Shown here piece after piece: positions 26,039 through 34,364 of a stretch of 64,000 bases of DNA. Position 1 is the stretch's first letter. Each line of letters starts with the position of its first letter. The translations under genes and the position numbers were made by a program. The DNA is taken from positions 372,001-436,000 of the forward strand of contig NZ_CP061169.1 of NCBI RefSeq assembly GCF_011751765.2, read 5' to 3'. A model generated the notes under the pieces. That model did no database searches. It saw nothing but the letters and a program-made list of their open reading frames with translations, and was not told the origin of the DNA. The stretch is from Paramicrobacterium chengjingii. GTDB lineage: Bacteria > Actinomycetota > Actinomycetes > Actinomycetales > Microbacteriaceae.

Positions 26039-26743
26039 ATGCAGATTGAGGGAAAGGTCGTACTCGTCACCGGCGCGAATCGTGGAATCGGGGCCGAGTT
26101 CGTCACCCAGTTGAAGGCGCGGGGCGCGCGAAAGATCTATGCGGCCGCACGCGACGTCGCTACATTGCCTGACCACGGGATCGAACCAATCGAACTCGAC
26201 GTAACCGACTCGGCGCGCATCGCGGCTCTTGCCGACGAACTCGCCGACGTTCAATTGATCATCAACAACGCGGGGATCGCAACGGGAGAGTCTCTTATCG
26301 GCGGTGACGTTGCACGCATTCGCCACGAACTCGATACGAACGCGTTCGGGCCGCTCCTTCTGGTTCGCACGCTAGCGGGTGCTTTGGCTGAGAACGGCGG
26401 CGGAGCGGTCATCAACGTTATCTCTGCGGCCTCGTGGTTCGCGGCGCCCGGGGCCACGAGCTATGCGCTGTCGAAGGCGGCAGCCTGGAGCGCGACGGAC
26501 GGCATCAGGCTCGAGCTTGCCGGGCAGGGCACTCAGGTGCTCGCTGTGCACATGGCGCTTGTCGATACCGATATGACGGCCGCATTGGATGCACCGAAGA
26601 CGAGTGCCGTCGATGTTGTTTCGGCCGCGCTCGACGGGCTGGAAGCGGGCGAGAGTGAAGTGCTGGCCGACGAGGCAACGCGTGGGCTCAAGCGCACGCT
26701 GAACCAGAGCCCAGAAGAGCGGTATGGGGCCCCTCTGGCGTGA
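26039..26743 (+). CDS. Short-chain dehydrogenase (TetR-controlled)
   Basis: This 234-aa SDR has the cofactor motif TGANRGIG near residues 11-18, NNAG in the middle, INVISAAS and the catalytic YALSK near residue 142. It is a short form of the classical SDR fold. A divergent TetR gene with operators in between indicates inducible expression, often seen with oxidoreductases for aldehydes or quinones. The substrate is unknown. Confidence 0.9.
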   Translation: MQIEGKVVLVTGANRGIGAEFVTQLKARGARKIYAAARDVATLPDHGIEPIELDVTDSARIAALADELADVQLIINNAGIATGESLIGGDVARIRHELDTNAFGPLLLVRTLAGALAENGGGAVINVISAASWFAAPGATSYALSKAAAWSATDGIRLELAGQGTQVLAVHMALVDTDMTAALDAPKTSAVDVVSAALDGLEAGESEVLADEATRGLKRTLNQSPEERYGAPLA

Positions 26744-26762
26744 CAGTCATCGCCTGTGAGGC

Positions 26763-26810
26763 GGATGCCGAATGGCGAGGCAGCGCGCAGGGCGCTGCCT
26801 CGCAGCATCC
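26763..26810. terminator. Bidirectional terminator hairpin
   Basis: The inner arms CGAGGCAGCGC (26776-26786) and GCGCTGCCTCG (26792-26802) are perfect, and outer arms GGATGC (26763-26768) and GCATCC (26805-26810) extend the structure. It lies between the convergent SDR and the small gene at 26813. Confidence 0.8.
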
Positions 26811-26812
26811 GG

Positions 26813-27070
26813 TCATCTGAATCCGCCGTAGTACACGAGGGCGCGAGCGTTCGCGGCTTCGCGCTGCACGCGTGCACGCTCGTTCTGGTGCGCTGTGTGC
26901 GGGTCGATTTCGAACCGCGGGCGACGCAGCCGCGTGAGGAGCCGACTCAGCCATGACGTGCGCCGTGGCCTGCGCGTGCGCTGTGGCGGGTGACTTTCGG
27001 TTGGGGGCCGAGTACTCGGCGGATGCGAGGTCTCGACCGGCTGGACGGGGGACTGTACTGATGTGCTCAC
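26813..27070 (-). CDS. Small basic hypothetical protein, 85 aa
   Basis: This 85-aa frame starts at a GTG (27070) with GAAAGAG upstream. It has a Pro/Thr-rich N-terminus, an Arg-rich middle (RTRRPRRTSWLSRLLTRLRRPRF) and a C-terminal helix ending ANARALVYYGGFR. It ends directly at a strong terminator hairpin, which supports a real gene. No family is recognised; similar short basic proteins with a helical tail are common in Microbacteriaceae. Confidence 0.5.
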   Translation of the reverse strand: MSTSVQSPVQPVETSHPPSTRPPTESHPPQRTRRPRRTSWLSRLLTRLRRPRFEIDPHTAHQNERARVQREAANARALVYYGGFR

Positions 27071-27542
27071 TGTGACTCTTTCGATGGTGTGTGAACTCGT
27101 GCGGGCGCGCTGAAGACCCCCGGCGCACAGGGCGTCGGGGCGCGACAAACGTCGCGATGGGTAAGCCGGTCAAAAGGCCCGCACGAAGGGGTGACCGACC
27201 GGCGTGAACGTGACCTATCGCCACGGAGGCGGGCAGGACGAATGGCGCCCTAAGTGGCGCTCAGAACAGGATGTTCAGAAAAGGGGAAGACCCCGAGCGG
27301 TTATGCGTTCCCGCAGGAGGCATTGCGCATGAGATCGCCGAGGACAAAGCCTGCAGCACCCTGTTCGTTCCGGGCAGTTGCGATGATCATTGTCGCCCCC
27401 TCTCTGCTTGTCGTTACGTCAGATGAACGACAGCTTTACAGACTATGGGTATGTGTGTGATGAGCGCAAGAGTTCTTGTGAAAAAAGTTCAGAAAGTTTA
27501 AGAGAAGCGTCGTCGCTGGCACTTGACGAAAGAAGATAGTGA
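27071..27542. other. 472-bp region without a confident gene
   Basis: This stretch separates the 85-aa gene from the TetR gene at 27543. It holds only weak candidates, the best being the 43-codon frame at 27329. The last 70 bases are AT-richer than the surroundings (AAAAAAGTTCAGAAAGTTTA) and probably contain the promoter of the TetR/GMC unit. No RNA gene was recognised. Confidence 0.5.
27329..27460 (+). CDS. Possible 43-aa membrane or secreted peptide
   Basis: A 43-codon frame starts at an ATG eight bases after a perfect AGGAGG (27315-27320). It has a basic start (MRSPRTK) followed by a hydrophobic stretch (VAMIIVAPSLLVV) and a polar end. The strong ribosome-binding site is the main support. 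It may still be chance. Confidence 0.28.
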   Translation: MRSPRTKPAAPCSFRAVAMIIVAPSLLVVTSDERQLYRLWVCV

Positions 27543-28100
27543 GTGTTAACTTTCAAGGTGAGCACGCAGAGGAGAGCACGAATTCCGCTTGCGGTGCGAC
27601 GGGAGCAGATTCTTGCTGCAGCGCTTGTTGAGTTCGGTCACAAGGGGCTGCATGGCGGGTCGACCGTTGCAATCGCCAGAGACATCGACATCTCTCACCC
27701 GAATCTTTTTCGGATCTACCCGACAAAGCACGAGCTCTTTGTCGCCGTGCTGAAGCATGTCTTCGAGAGAGTCGAGGCGAGGATGCTCTCGGTGGGTGAG
27801 AGTGCAGAAGAGAACCCGCTCGACGCGATGTCTGATGCATGGGGCGTTCTTATGCAGGAGCGTGATCTCATGTTCATGATCCTTCAAGGGTATGCGGCAT
27901 CCGACGATGACAATATCCGCGACATTATGCGCGAGTGGACGCGCGAGGTCTTCGAACGAGTAGAGGTGCTTCCCGGCGTTGGCGAGGACGGCGCCCATGA
28001 CTTTATCGCGCAGGGAATGTTCTACATGGCCGCCGCGGCAATGGATCTTCCTGCCCGCGGCGACGCGTGGGCGGCTCGTTTTCTCGCGTCGGGTGCCTGA
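27543..28100 (+). CDS. TetR-family regulator of the GMC oxidoreductase
   Basis: This 185-aa protein has the HTH GSTVAIARDIDISHPNLFRIYP (about residues 39-60) followed by TKHELFVAVLKHVFERVE, a TetR pattern. The start is a GTG at 27543, or a second GTG at 27558. The GMC oxidoreductase starts ten bases after its stop, so the two form one operon, an arrangement in which the regulator probably represses its own operon. Ligand unknown, possibly a lipid or sterol-like compound. Confidence 0.87.
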   Translation: MLTFKVSTQRRARIPLAVRREQILAAALVEFGHKGLHGGSTVAIARDIDISHPNLFRIYPTKHELFVAVLKHVFERVEARMLSVGESAEENPLDAMSDAWGVLMQERDLMFMILQGYAASDDDNIRDIMREWTREVFERVEVLPGVGEDGAHDFIAQGMFYMAAAAMDLPARGDAWAARFLASGA

Positions 28101-28110
28101 GAGTCGAAAC

Positions 28111-30273
28111 GTGACAGAGCATCAGAGTGCTGACGTCATCGTCGTTGGGAGCGGTTTTGGAGGTGCCGTCGCGGCTGCGCGACTTGCCCAGTCCGGATTC
28201 TCCGTCGTCGTTCTCGAACGCGGTCGCCGCTGGACACCCGGCAGTTTTCCGCGTCGCCCGCGCATCGACGACGGGTGGCTCTGGGGCGTGGACCGCGGCC
28301 TCTACAGCATCCGTTGGCTCGGGCGGATGCTGACGGTGCAGGCCGCGGGATGGGGTGGCGGATCGCTCGCGTACGCCAACGTCTTCGCGCGCCCGTTCGA
28401 CCGGGCATTCGACGACCGCTGGCCGTCACGGCTACGACGTGGTCAACTCGACGCCTATTACGACCTCGCCGCACACATGCTGGGCGTCTCACCTGTCGGT
28501 ATCGACCCGAGAATCGGACGCGTGCCCGCACGCACCGAATTGATCGAACGTCATATGCAGAACGGCAACCGCAGCGACGCGACCATGCGACCGAACCTCG
28601 CCGTGACTTTCGGTGACCCCGACATATGGAAGCCCAACAAACACGGAGTGCTTCAGCGCGGATGCGCCTTCGTCGGAGAATGCGTCATCGGGTGCAATCA
28701 GGGCGCAAAGAACAGCCTTGATCACACCTATCTCGCCGTCGCCGAGAATGCGGGAGCCATGGCCGTCACAGACGCCCAGGTGACGCGCATCGAGTCGCGC
28801 GACGGCGAGTACGTGGTGACGACGACCACGCCGTCTGACGCAGCATCCCCTCAGCGCACCTGGTCAGCGCCCCGCGTCATTCTCGCCGCCGGGGCCGTCG
28901 GGACGACCGAACTGCTTCTGCGTTCGCGCGACGTTCATGGCACGCTCCCACGATTGTCGTCGCAGTTAGGTGCCGGGTTTTCGGGGAACGGGGACTTTCT
29001 CACGCTTGCCGAGCTGAAGACGCCCCAGGGAGATATGAGCACCGGGCCGACGATCACCACAAGCACGATCGTCGATGTGCCTGAGGGCGGGCGTTCCGTC
29101 TGGTATCAGGTGCAGGACGGCGCTTTTCCACGTGCCGTCCACGACCTTCTCGACGCGGTCATGCCCGCCACGAGAGCGCGCGCATGGTGGCGTCGCCGCC
29201 GCAGTGCCATCCACGATCGGCGTCGCATCTTCACCGTTCTCGCCATGGGGCACGATTCGGGAAACGGCACGTTACGACTCAATCGCTTCGGAAGCGTGAC
29301 GCTTGACTGGCGCAACCGGTGGCAGTCTCATCTCTACCGCTCGCAGCGGCGGATCGGCCCCCTGCTCGAGCGCCTGCTTCGCGCACGACTTTACAATCCG
29401 TTCACATGGTCCCTGCTCAGGAGGACGACGACGGTCCACCCGCTCGGTGGCGTCCGGTCGGGTGAGAACCCAGATGTGGCTGTCGTCGATGAGGCAGGAG
29501 AGGTTCACGGGTATCCGGGACTCTACGTGATGGACGGCGCCGTACTCCCCGCCTCGACGGGAGTGAACCCATCGGCGACAATTCTCGCCGTGGCCGAGAG
29601 ATCGGTCGAGACCCTTATTCGGCGCGCGGGAAACCCCGAGTGGCGCGCCCCAGAGTGGAGTGACGTCATGCCATCGTCCGTACCCGAAGACCGCGCTGCG
29701 CTCTTTGCCGCAGACCTCCACGCGTCGACGCGTGGAGGAGGCGTTCACTTCGCCGAGAGGATGCTCACGGAGCCATCGGCACGCTCACAGGTCGCCCTGA
29801 TGCTGACCGTCGAGGCTGCGAGTATCGACGGTTTTCTCACTGACCCCGCGCACACTCTCCAGGTCGTGGGCACCGTCGACGCGGAGAACATCGCGACGGG
29901 CGTCGCAGTGAGAGGAACTCTCTCGCTGTTTCCGGACGGTCGCGACGAAGCGATGATCTACGAGCTTCAGTTCACCGACGATAGCGGCCGTGAGCTGACT
30001 CTGTCGGGGACGAAATCGGTGTCGTCTCGCACCCCGCTTGGGCTGTTGAACGGACTCACACGACTGCGCGTCACCATCCAGCCAGCGGACGCCGTGGGCG
30101 ACAGTCAGCCTGACCATGAGATGGTGATCGGGTGGCGGGACCTCGTCAGTCTCCTGACGTCGATCAGGGGGAGAGGTTTCACTCGATCGCGTCGGCTGCG
30201 CACGGTCACTCGCTTCGCGGCCTTCTTCGTGCGCTCCGCGGTGACAAGGCCGCCGGTGCGTGCACGCCGCTAG
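28111..30273 (+). CDS. GMC-family oxidoreductase (cholesterol oxidase-like)
   Basis: This 720-aa flavoprotein has the FAD motif VVGSGFGGAVAAARLAQSG (residues 11-29), a substrate domain, and the C-terminal GMC block DGAVLPASTGVNPSATILAVAER near residue 475-500. About 190 residues follow this point and form an extra C-terminal region with no family assigned by eye. Full-length members of the cholesterol-oxidase branch show this type of architecture. No signal peptide is seen. The GTG at 28111 is chosen because it directly precedes the Rossmann strand; the frame is open into the TetR gene. The substrate is probably a hydrophobic alcohol. Confidence 0.87.
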   Translation: MTEHQSADVIVVGSGFGGAVAAARLAQSGFSVVVLERGRRWTPGSFPRRPRIDDGWLWGVDRGLYSIRWLGRMLTVQAAGWGGGSLAYANVFARPFDRAFDDRWPSRLRRGQLDAYYDLAAHMLGVSPVGIDPRIGRVPARTELIERHMQNGNRSDATMRPNLAVTFGDPDIWKPNKHGVLQRGCAFVGECVIGCNQGAKNSLDHTYLAVAENAGAMAVTDAQVTRIESRDGEYVVTTTTPSDAASPQRTWSAPRVILAAGAVGTTELLLRSRDVHGTLPRLSSQLGAGFSGNGDFLTLAELKTPQGDMSTGPTITTSTIVDVPEGGRSVWYQVQDGAFPRAVHDLLDAVMPATRARAWWRRRRSAIHDRRRIFTVLAMGHDSGNGTLRLNRFGSVTLDWRNRWQSHLYRSQRRIGPLLERLLRARLYNPFTWSLLRRTTTVHPLGGVRSGENPDVAVVDEAGEVHGYPGLYVMDGAVLPASTGVNPSATILAVAERSVETLIRRAGNPEWRAPEWSDVMPSSVPEDRAALFAADLHASTRGGGVHFAERMLTEPSARSQVALMLTVEAASIDGFLTDPAHTLQVVGTVDAENIATGVAVRGTLSLFPDGRDEAMIYELQFTDDSGRELTLSGTKSVSSRTPLGLLNGLTRLRVTIQPADAVGDSQPDHEMVIGWRDLVSLLTSIRGRGFTRSRRLRTVTRFAAFFVRSAVTRPPVRARR

Positions 30274-31202
30274 CGTGGCTCGGGGGCGATGACGACGTTT
30301 TCGAAGACTTCGCCCGCGAGCGCATGGTCGATCTGGCGGCGGAGCAGCTTCGCCATGCGCGGGAGCATTGCCGTTGAGGCGCCGCCCACGTGCGGGGCGA
30401 TGAGCACGTTGGGTAGGGAAAAGAGCTCATGGCCCTCGGGAAGCGGCTCGGGCTCGGTCACGTCAAGGCCGAATCGGAGACGACCCGTGCGCGCTTCGAC
30501 AAGCATGGCTTCCGTGTCGACGACCTTTCCCCGAGCGACATTGACGACGAGCGCGTCGTCAGAGAGCGCGGCGAGAAATGCAGCATCCACGAGGTGTGTT
30601 GTCTCGGCGTTGAGCGGAACGGAAAGAATGACGATCTCCGCTTCGGGAAGAAGCACGGGCAGCTCATCGAAACCGTGAACGTGGCCAGCAGTGACGTCGC
30701 GTGCGGTGCGGGCTACGCGAGTGACGGATGCCTCAAAGCCCTCGAGGCGCCTTTCGAGGGCGGCCCCGATGCCGCCGTAACCCACGATGAGCACGCGTCG
30801 ATCCGCGAGGCTGGCGTAACGGGCAGGGGACCATGTGCCCTGGTCTGCGGCGCGCACGAAGTCGGGGATTCCTCGTTGCGACGCAAGAATAAGCGCCATC
30901 GCGAGTTCGGCCGTTGACGCCTCGTGAACGGATGCCGCATTGGCGAATGCTCTGCCTGAGGGAAGGTATTTCGTGACGCCGTCATAGCCGATGGACTGGC
31001 TCTGCACCAGCTGAGTCGTTACCGTCTCAAGATTCGCGAGTGGTCGAGGGCCGCCCATGTACGGGCCTACGGCAATGTCGATGTGATCGACCGGCGCAGG
31101 GCCGTCCATGTCCCAGCGGATCATTTCGACGCCGTCGGGCACGTCGCCGACCATGTTTCGCAGTGCATTACCCGGAGTGCTGACGACAAGGCGTTGTGAC
31201 AT
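30270..31202 (-). CDS. D-2-hydroxyacid dehydrogenase (NAD-dependent)
   Basis: This 310-aa protein has the NAD motif VLIVGYGGIGAALE near residue 140 and the catalytic triad of the family: Arg in NVARGKVVD, Glu in DVTEPEPLPEGH and His in IAPHVGGAS. It reduces 2-oxo acids or oxidises D-2-hydroxy acids in the cytoplasm. It is the last gene of the L-rhamnonate operon, 23 bp after the FAH-family gene. It may act on a pathway 2-oxo acid, though the classical pathway needs no such enzyme. Its stop overlaps the convergent GMC gene by four bases. Confidence 0.9.
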   Translation of the reverse strand: MSQRLVVSTPGNALRNMVGDVPDGVEMIRWDMDGPAPVDHIDIAVGPYMGGPRPLANLETVTTQLVQSQSIGYDGVTKYLPSGRAFANAASVHEASTAELAMALILASQRGIPDFVRAADQGTWSPARYASLADRRVLIVGYGGIGAALERRLEGFEASVTRVARTARDVTAGHVHGFDELPVLLPEAEIVILSVPLNAETTHLVDAAFLAALSDDALVVNVARGKVVDTEAMLVEARTGRLRFGLDVTEPEPLPEGHELFSLPNVLIAPHVGGASTAMLPRMAKLLRRQIDHALAGEVFENVVIAPEPR

Positions 31203-31225
31203 GCTCCGAGCCTACCTGCGCAGCT

Positions 31226-32080
31226 TCACGTGAGTGCTGGCACCAGGTGCTGTTTCTGTGTGCCGAGCCCTTCAATTCCGATCTCCATCGTGTCGCCAGC
31301 GCGAAGATACGGGAATCGACCAGACAGAGCGACCCCTTGCGGCGTACCTGTGTTGATGAGGTCCCCTGGCTCGAGCACGAGGTACTGCGAGAGGTGGTGC
31401 ACAATTGTGGCGACGGAGAAGATCATGTCGTTTGTGTTGGAATCCTGCCTCGGTTCCCCGTTGACGCGCGACCACAGGCGCAGAGATTGAGGATCCACAT
31501 CGTCTGCCGGGATGAGTGCCGGCCCGAGCGGATTGAATGTCTCGCAGTTCTTCCCCTTCGACCACTGACCACCTGAGTGAGCCGATTGGTATTCGCGCTC
31601 CGAGACGTCGTTGCTTACGACATAACCAGCGATATGCTCCAGGGCCTCCTCGGGCGACGTGAGGTAGCGCGCACGCGTGCCGATCACCACGCCGAGCTCG
31701 ACCTCCCAATCGACGCGCTGTGCGCCCGGAGGAATGGCGACGTCGTCGAATGGGCCGACAATTGTGTTGGGATGTTTGTGAAAAAGAATCGGCACTTCGG
31801 GAGGAGCATCGCCAGATTCGGCTGCATGCGCCGCGTAGTTTTGCCCGATGCAGAGAACAGCCATCGGATGAGCGATAGGTGCACCAATGCGCTCCCCCTC
31901 GGCATCCGTCACCTCGACCAGATCACCTGCCGACAGCGCTGCACGAGCGCGCTCAATACCGTCTTCCGCGAGGAATGTTCCGTCGATATCCGCGGTCAGC
32001 GAGTCGAGGGAAAACGTGCGCCCGTTGCGACGAACGACAGGGCGCTCGCTGCCAATCGGACCGAGTCTCATGAGTTCCAT
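31226..32080 (-). CDS. Fumarylacetoacetase-family hydrolase, probable 2,4-didehydro-3-deoxy-L-rhamnonate hydrolase
   Basis: This 284-aa protein has the FAH fold with metal ligands in VDWEVELGVVIG (Asp/Glu) and the upstream IGQNYAAHAAESG. The late GDLINTGTPQGVALS motif completes the active site. In the non-phosphorylative L-rhamnose pathway an enzyme of this family (LRA6-type) cleaves 2,4-diketo-3-deoxy-L-rhamnonate to pyruvate and L-lactate. Adjacency to L-rhamnonate dehydratase makes that role the best prediction. Related enzymes act on acylpyruvates, so the exact substrate is inferred from context. Confidence 0.88.
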   Translation of the reverse strand: MELMRLGPIGSERPVVRRNGRTFSLDSLTADIDGTFLAEDGIERARAALSAGDLVEVTDAEGERIGAPIAHPMAVLCIGQNYAAHAAESGDAPPEVPILFHKHPNTIVGPFDDVAIPPGAQRVDWEVELGVVIGTRARYLTSPEEALEHIAGYVVSNDVSEREYQSAHSGGQWSKGKNCETFNPLGPALIPADDVDPQSLRLWSRVNGEPRQDSNTNDMIFSVATIVHHLSQYLVLEPGDLINTGTPQGVALSGRFPYLRAGDTMEIGIEGLGTQKQHLVPALT

Positions 32081-32105
32081 GTGCTTCTTCCTTCGTGTTG
32101 TCGCC

Positions 32106-33290
32106 TCAGTGCGTGTACGGGCGGTGCTTGTCGATCTCGGGATTCAGCTCGACGCCAAAACCAGGGGTCTCGGGAACCGTGAGTCGCCCGTTCACGGGAA
32201 CGGGCTCGCCGAGCAGCATAGGCGAGAACATCGGGACTACCTCTTCGGCGGTTTCGTGCATCATCAGGAACTCCGCGAATGGGCTGTTCGTACGTGTGAC
32301 GACGAAGTGGTATGAGTACACGGATGAGCCGTGCGGGATGACTAGTGCACCGTGGGCGTCTGCGAGCGCCGAGATTTTGATGAGCTCCGTGATACCACCG
32401 CACCAACCGACATCGGGCTGGATGATATCTGCGGCATCCATCTCGAGAAGGTGACGAAAGCCCCAGCGCGTCGCCTCATGCTCACCTGTCGTGACGAGCA
32501 TTGTCGGCGGAACGTTCTTCTTGAGTTGCGCGTAGCCCCAATAGTCGTCGGGAATGAGTGCTTCCTCGATCCATTTGAGACCGTACTCCGCTGCCCCGTG
32601 GGCGAGGCGCGTCGCATATTCCACATCGAGCGACATCCAGCAGTCGAGCATGAGCCAGAAGTCATCGCCGACCTTCTCGCGCATATCGCGGATCATCTCG
32701 AGGTTCTTGCGCATCCCTTCTTCGCCCTCGGCCGGACCGTGGTGGAGGGGCATTTTTCCTCCGATGAAACCGAGCTCTTGCGCTTTGTCTGGCCGCGCGC
32801 CAGTTGCATAGAACTGCAGTTCGTCTCGCACGGGCCCGCCAAGAAGAGCGAATACTGGCTCCTGCCGGATTTTTCCCAGCAAGTCATAGAGGGCGAGGTC
32901 GACTCCCGAAATTGTGTTGAGAACAACGCCTCGACGTCCGTAGAACAACGTCGACTTATACATCTGATCCCAGATGCGTTCGATGTCGGTGACCGTAGCT
33001 CCCTCAAGGAAGCGTGCAAGGTGCTTCTCTACGATGAATGCGCCGATTTCGCCCGCCGTTGTGACAGAGAACCCGACGGTACCGTCATCAGCTTCGATCT
33101 CGACAACGAGGGTGCCGAGAACGTTCAGCCCGAAGCTCTGACGCGACTCCCGATACTCCGGATAGACAGACATCGGCGTAGCGATATGGTCGTCGATCCA
33201 ATGCCCACGTTGCTGGTCGTGGTAGTCAGCGCCCCCGCCGCGCAGGGTATAGGCGCGTACCTGACGGATGATTCTTTCGTTGGCAGCCAT
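32106..33290 (-). CDS. rhmD: L-rhamnonate dehydratase
   Basis: This 394-aa enolase-superfamily protein carries the full RhmD pattern: GGGADYHDQ near residue 18, [14 protein letters not shown] near 30, [16 protein letters not shown] near 49, [21 protein letters not shown], metal ligands in [16 protein letters not shown] and TTGEHE, and [12 protein letters not shown] with the His in [12 protein letters not shown]. This agrees closely with the E. coli enzyme as I recall it. It dehydrates L-rhamnonate to 2-keto-3-deoxy-L-rhamnonate using Mg2+. It sits between a medium-chain dehydrogenase and a FAH-family hydrolase in the same operon. Confidence 0.96.
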   Translation of the reverse strand: MAANERIIRQVRAYTLRGGGADYHDQQRGHWIDDHIATPMSVYPEYRESRQSFGLNVLGTLVVEIEADDGTVGFSVTTAGEIGAFIVEKHLARFLEGATVTDIERIWDQMYKSTLFYGRRGVVLNTISGVDLALYDLLGKIRQEPVFALLGGPVRDELQFYATGARPDKAQELGFIGGKMPLHHGPAEGEEGMRKNLEMIRDMREKVGDDFWLMLDCWMSLDVEYATRLAHGAAEYGLKWIEEALIPDDYWGYAQLKKNVPPTMLVTTGEHEATRWGFRHLLEMDAADIIQPDVGWCGGITELIKISALADAHGALVIPHGSSVYSYHFVVTRTNSPFAEFLMMHETAEEVVPMFSPMLLGEPVPVNGRLTVPETPGFGVELNPEIDKHRPYTH

Positions 33291-33337
33291 GATCTCTACT
33301 TTCTCCGAGCGAAGCTCGACACGTGAATGCTGAACGC

Positions 33338-34360
33338 TCAGCGGTCGAACCGTACGAGCACTTTTCCTGCGGTACCGTCGCCGGACGCGAGTGACCGAAA
33401 TGCGGCATCGGCTTCATTCGGTGCAACCTGTCTGCTGATGAGCTCACCGAATCGCTCATCTCCGTGAGCGACGAACATAGCGGCATCGGTGAAGTCGATC
33501 GCCGAATAGGTGAAGCTGCCGACGATCGTACGCTCCTCGGTGCTAATGCGGAACGCGTCGAGTGACAGCTCTGGCGAGCCCATTCCGACAAGGCAGACGC
33601 TCCCGCCGAATTTGGTCGCGCTCACCGCATCGCGGAGGGTGGGACTGATACCGACGGCGTCGATTGCCACATCAACAAGACCGCCGAGACGCGTCACGTT
33701 CGATGTGACGTCGCCGAGTTTAGGATCAAGCACCGTTGCCCCGAGTCGTTCGCAGAGTGCGCGCCGGGCTGGATCGAGCTCGCTGACGTACACGGTCTTG
33801 ACCCCGTGCATCGTGAGTGCGATGACGGCGGACTGACCAATAGGCCCCCCGCCGACGACGAGTGCACGTGATACGTCGGGCGTGAGAACTCTTCGCACGG
33901 CATGCACCGCGACAGCAAGAGGTTCGATCAGCGCGCCATACTCGATTGGCATGTCTTCGGGCAGCGAAACGATGTTGCGAGCGGGCACGGTCACGTAGTC
34001 CGCAAACGCTGCGTCAATTTCTGGTGCGACTCCGATTACGGTCTTGTCGGGCGAATGCTGCTCCCGACCTCGGTATTCGTGTGACTGGGACTCCGGGATG
34101 ACGACAGGGTTGAACGTCGCTGGCGCTCCAATGTCGACCCCCGAGACTTTTGTGCCGACGGCATCCACGCGACCGACGGTCTCGTGCCCCATGACCTGAC
34201 CAGGGAAGCGGCGGCCGTTCTCGCCCGTGAATCCGTGAATGTCTGAACCGCAAATTCCGGTAGCCACGACCCGGAGGCGAACTTCGTCGGGTGCGAGTGC
34301 TGCGGCCGCGCGCTCCTCGACGGCCAGCCGCCCGATTTCGGCCAATACAAGTGCACGCAT
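33338..34360 (-). CDS. Medium-chain dehydrogenase of the L-rhamnonate operon, lacking the structural zinc site
   Basis: This 340-aa MDR protein has catalytic-zinc ligands in [10 protein letters not shown] and GHETVG plus the Glu in [14 protein letters not shown], and the Rossmann motif [11 protein letters not shown]. Where relatives have four structural cysteines, it reads [19 protein letters not shown], with none. Its neighbours suggest it oxidises 2-keto-3-deoxy-L-rhamnonate at C4, the step done by an SDR (LRA5) in Sphingomonas, or alternatively L-rhamnose itself. Its ribosome-binding site (GGAGA) lies within the end of the upstream transporter gene. The reaction is inference. Confidence 0.88.
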   Translation of the reverse strand: MRALVLAEIGRLAVEERAAAALAPDEVRLRVVATGICGSDIHGFTGENGRRFPGQVMGHETVGRVDAVGTKVSGVDIGAPATFNPVVIPESQSHEYRGREQHSPDKTVIGVAPEIDAAFADYVTVPARNIVSLPEDMPIEYGALIEPLAVAVHAVRRVLTPDVSRALVVGGGPIGQSAVIALTMHGVKTVYVSELDPARRALCERLGATVLDPKLGDVTSNVTRLGGLVDVAIDAVGISPTLRDAVSATKFGGSVCLVGMGSPELSLDAFRISTEERTIVGSFTYSAIDFTDAAMFVAHGDERFGELISRQVAPNEADAAFRSLASGDGTAGKVLVRFDR

Positions 34361-34364
34361 CTAA

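Noticed and set aside
27301..27390. 29-codon frame on the minus strand with GAGGGGG upstream
   Set aside because: It is short, has no hydrophobic or repeated feature, and overlaps the better-supported + strand frame at 27329.
32352..33326. Open frame of 324 codons on the + strand opposite rhmD
   Set aside because: It is antisense to a clearly identified L-rhamnonate dehydratase; no domain seen.
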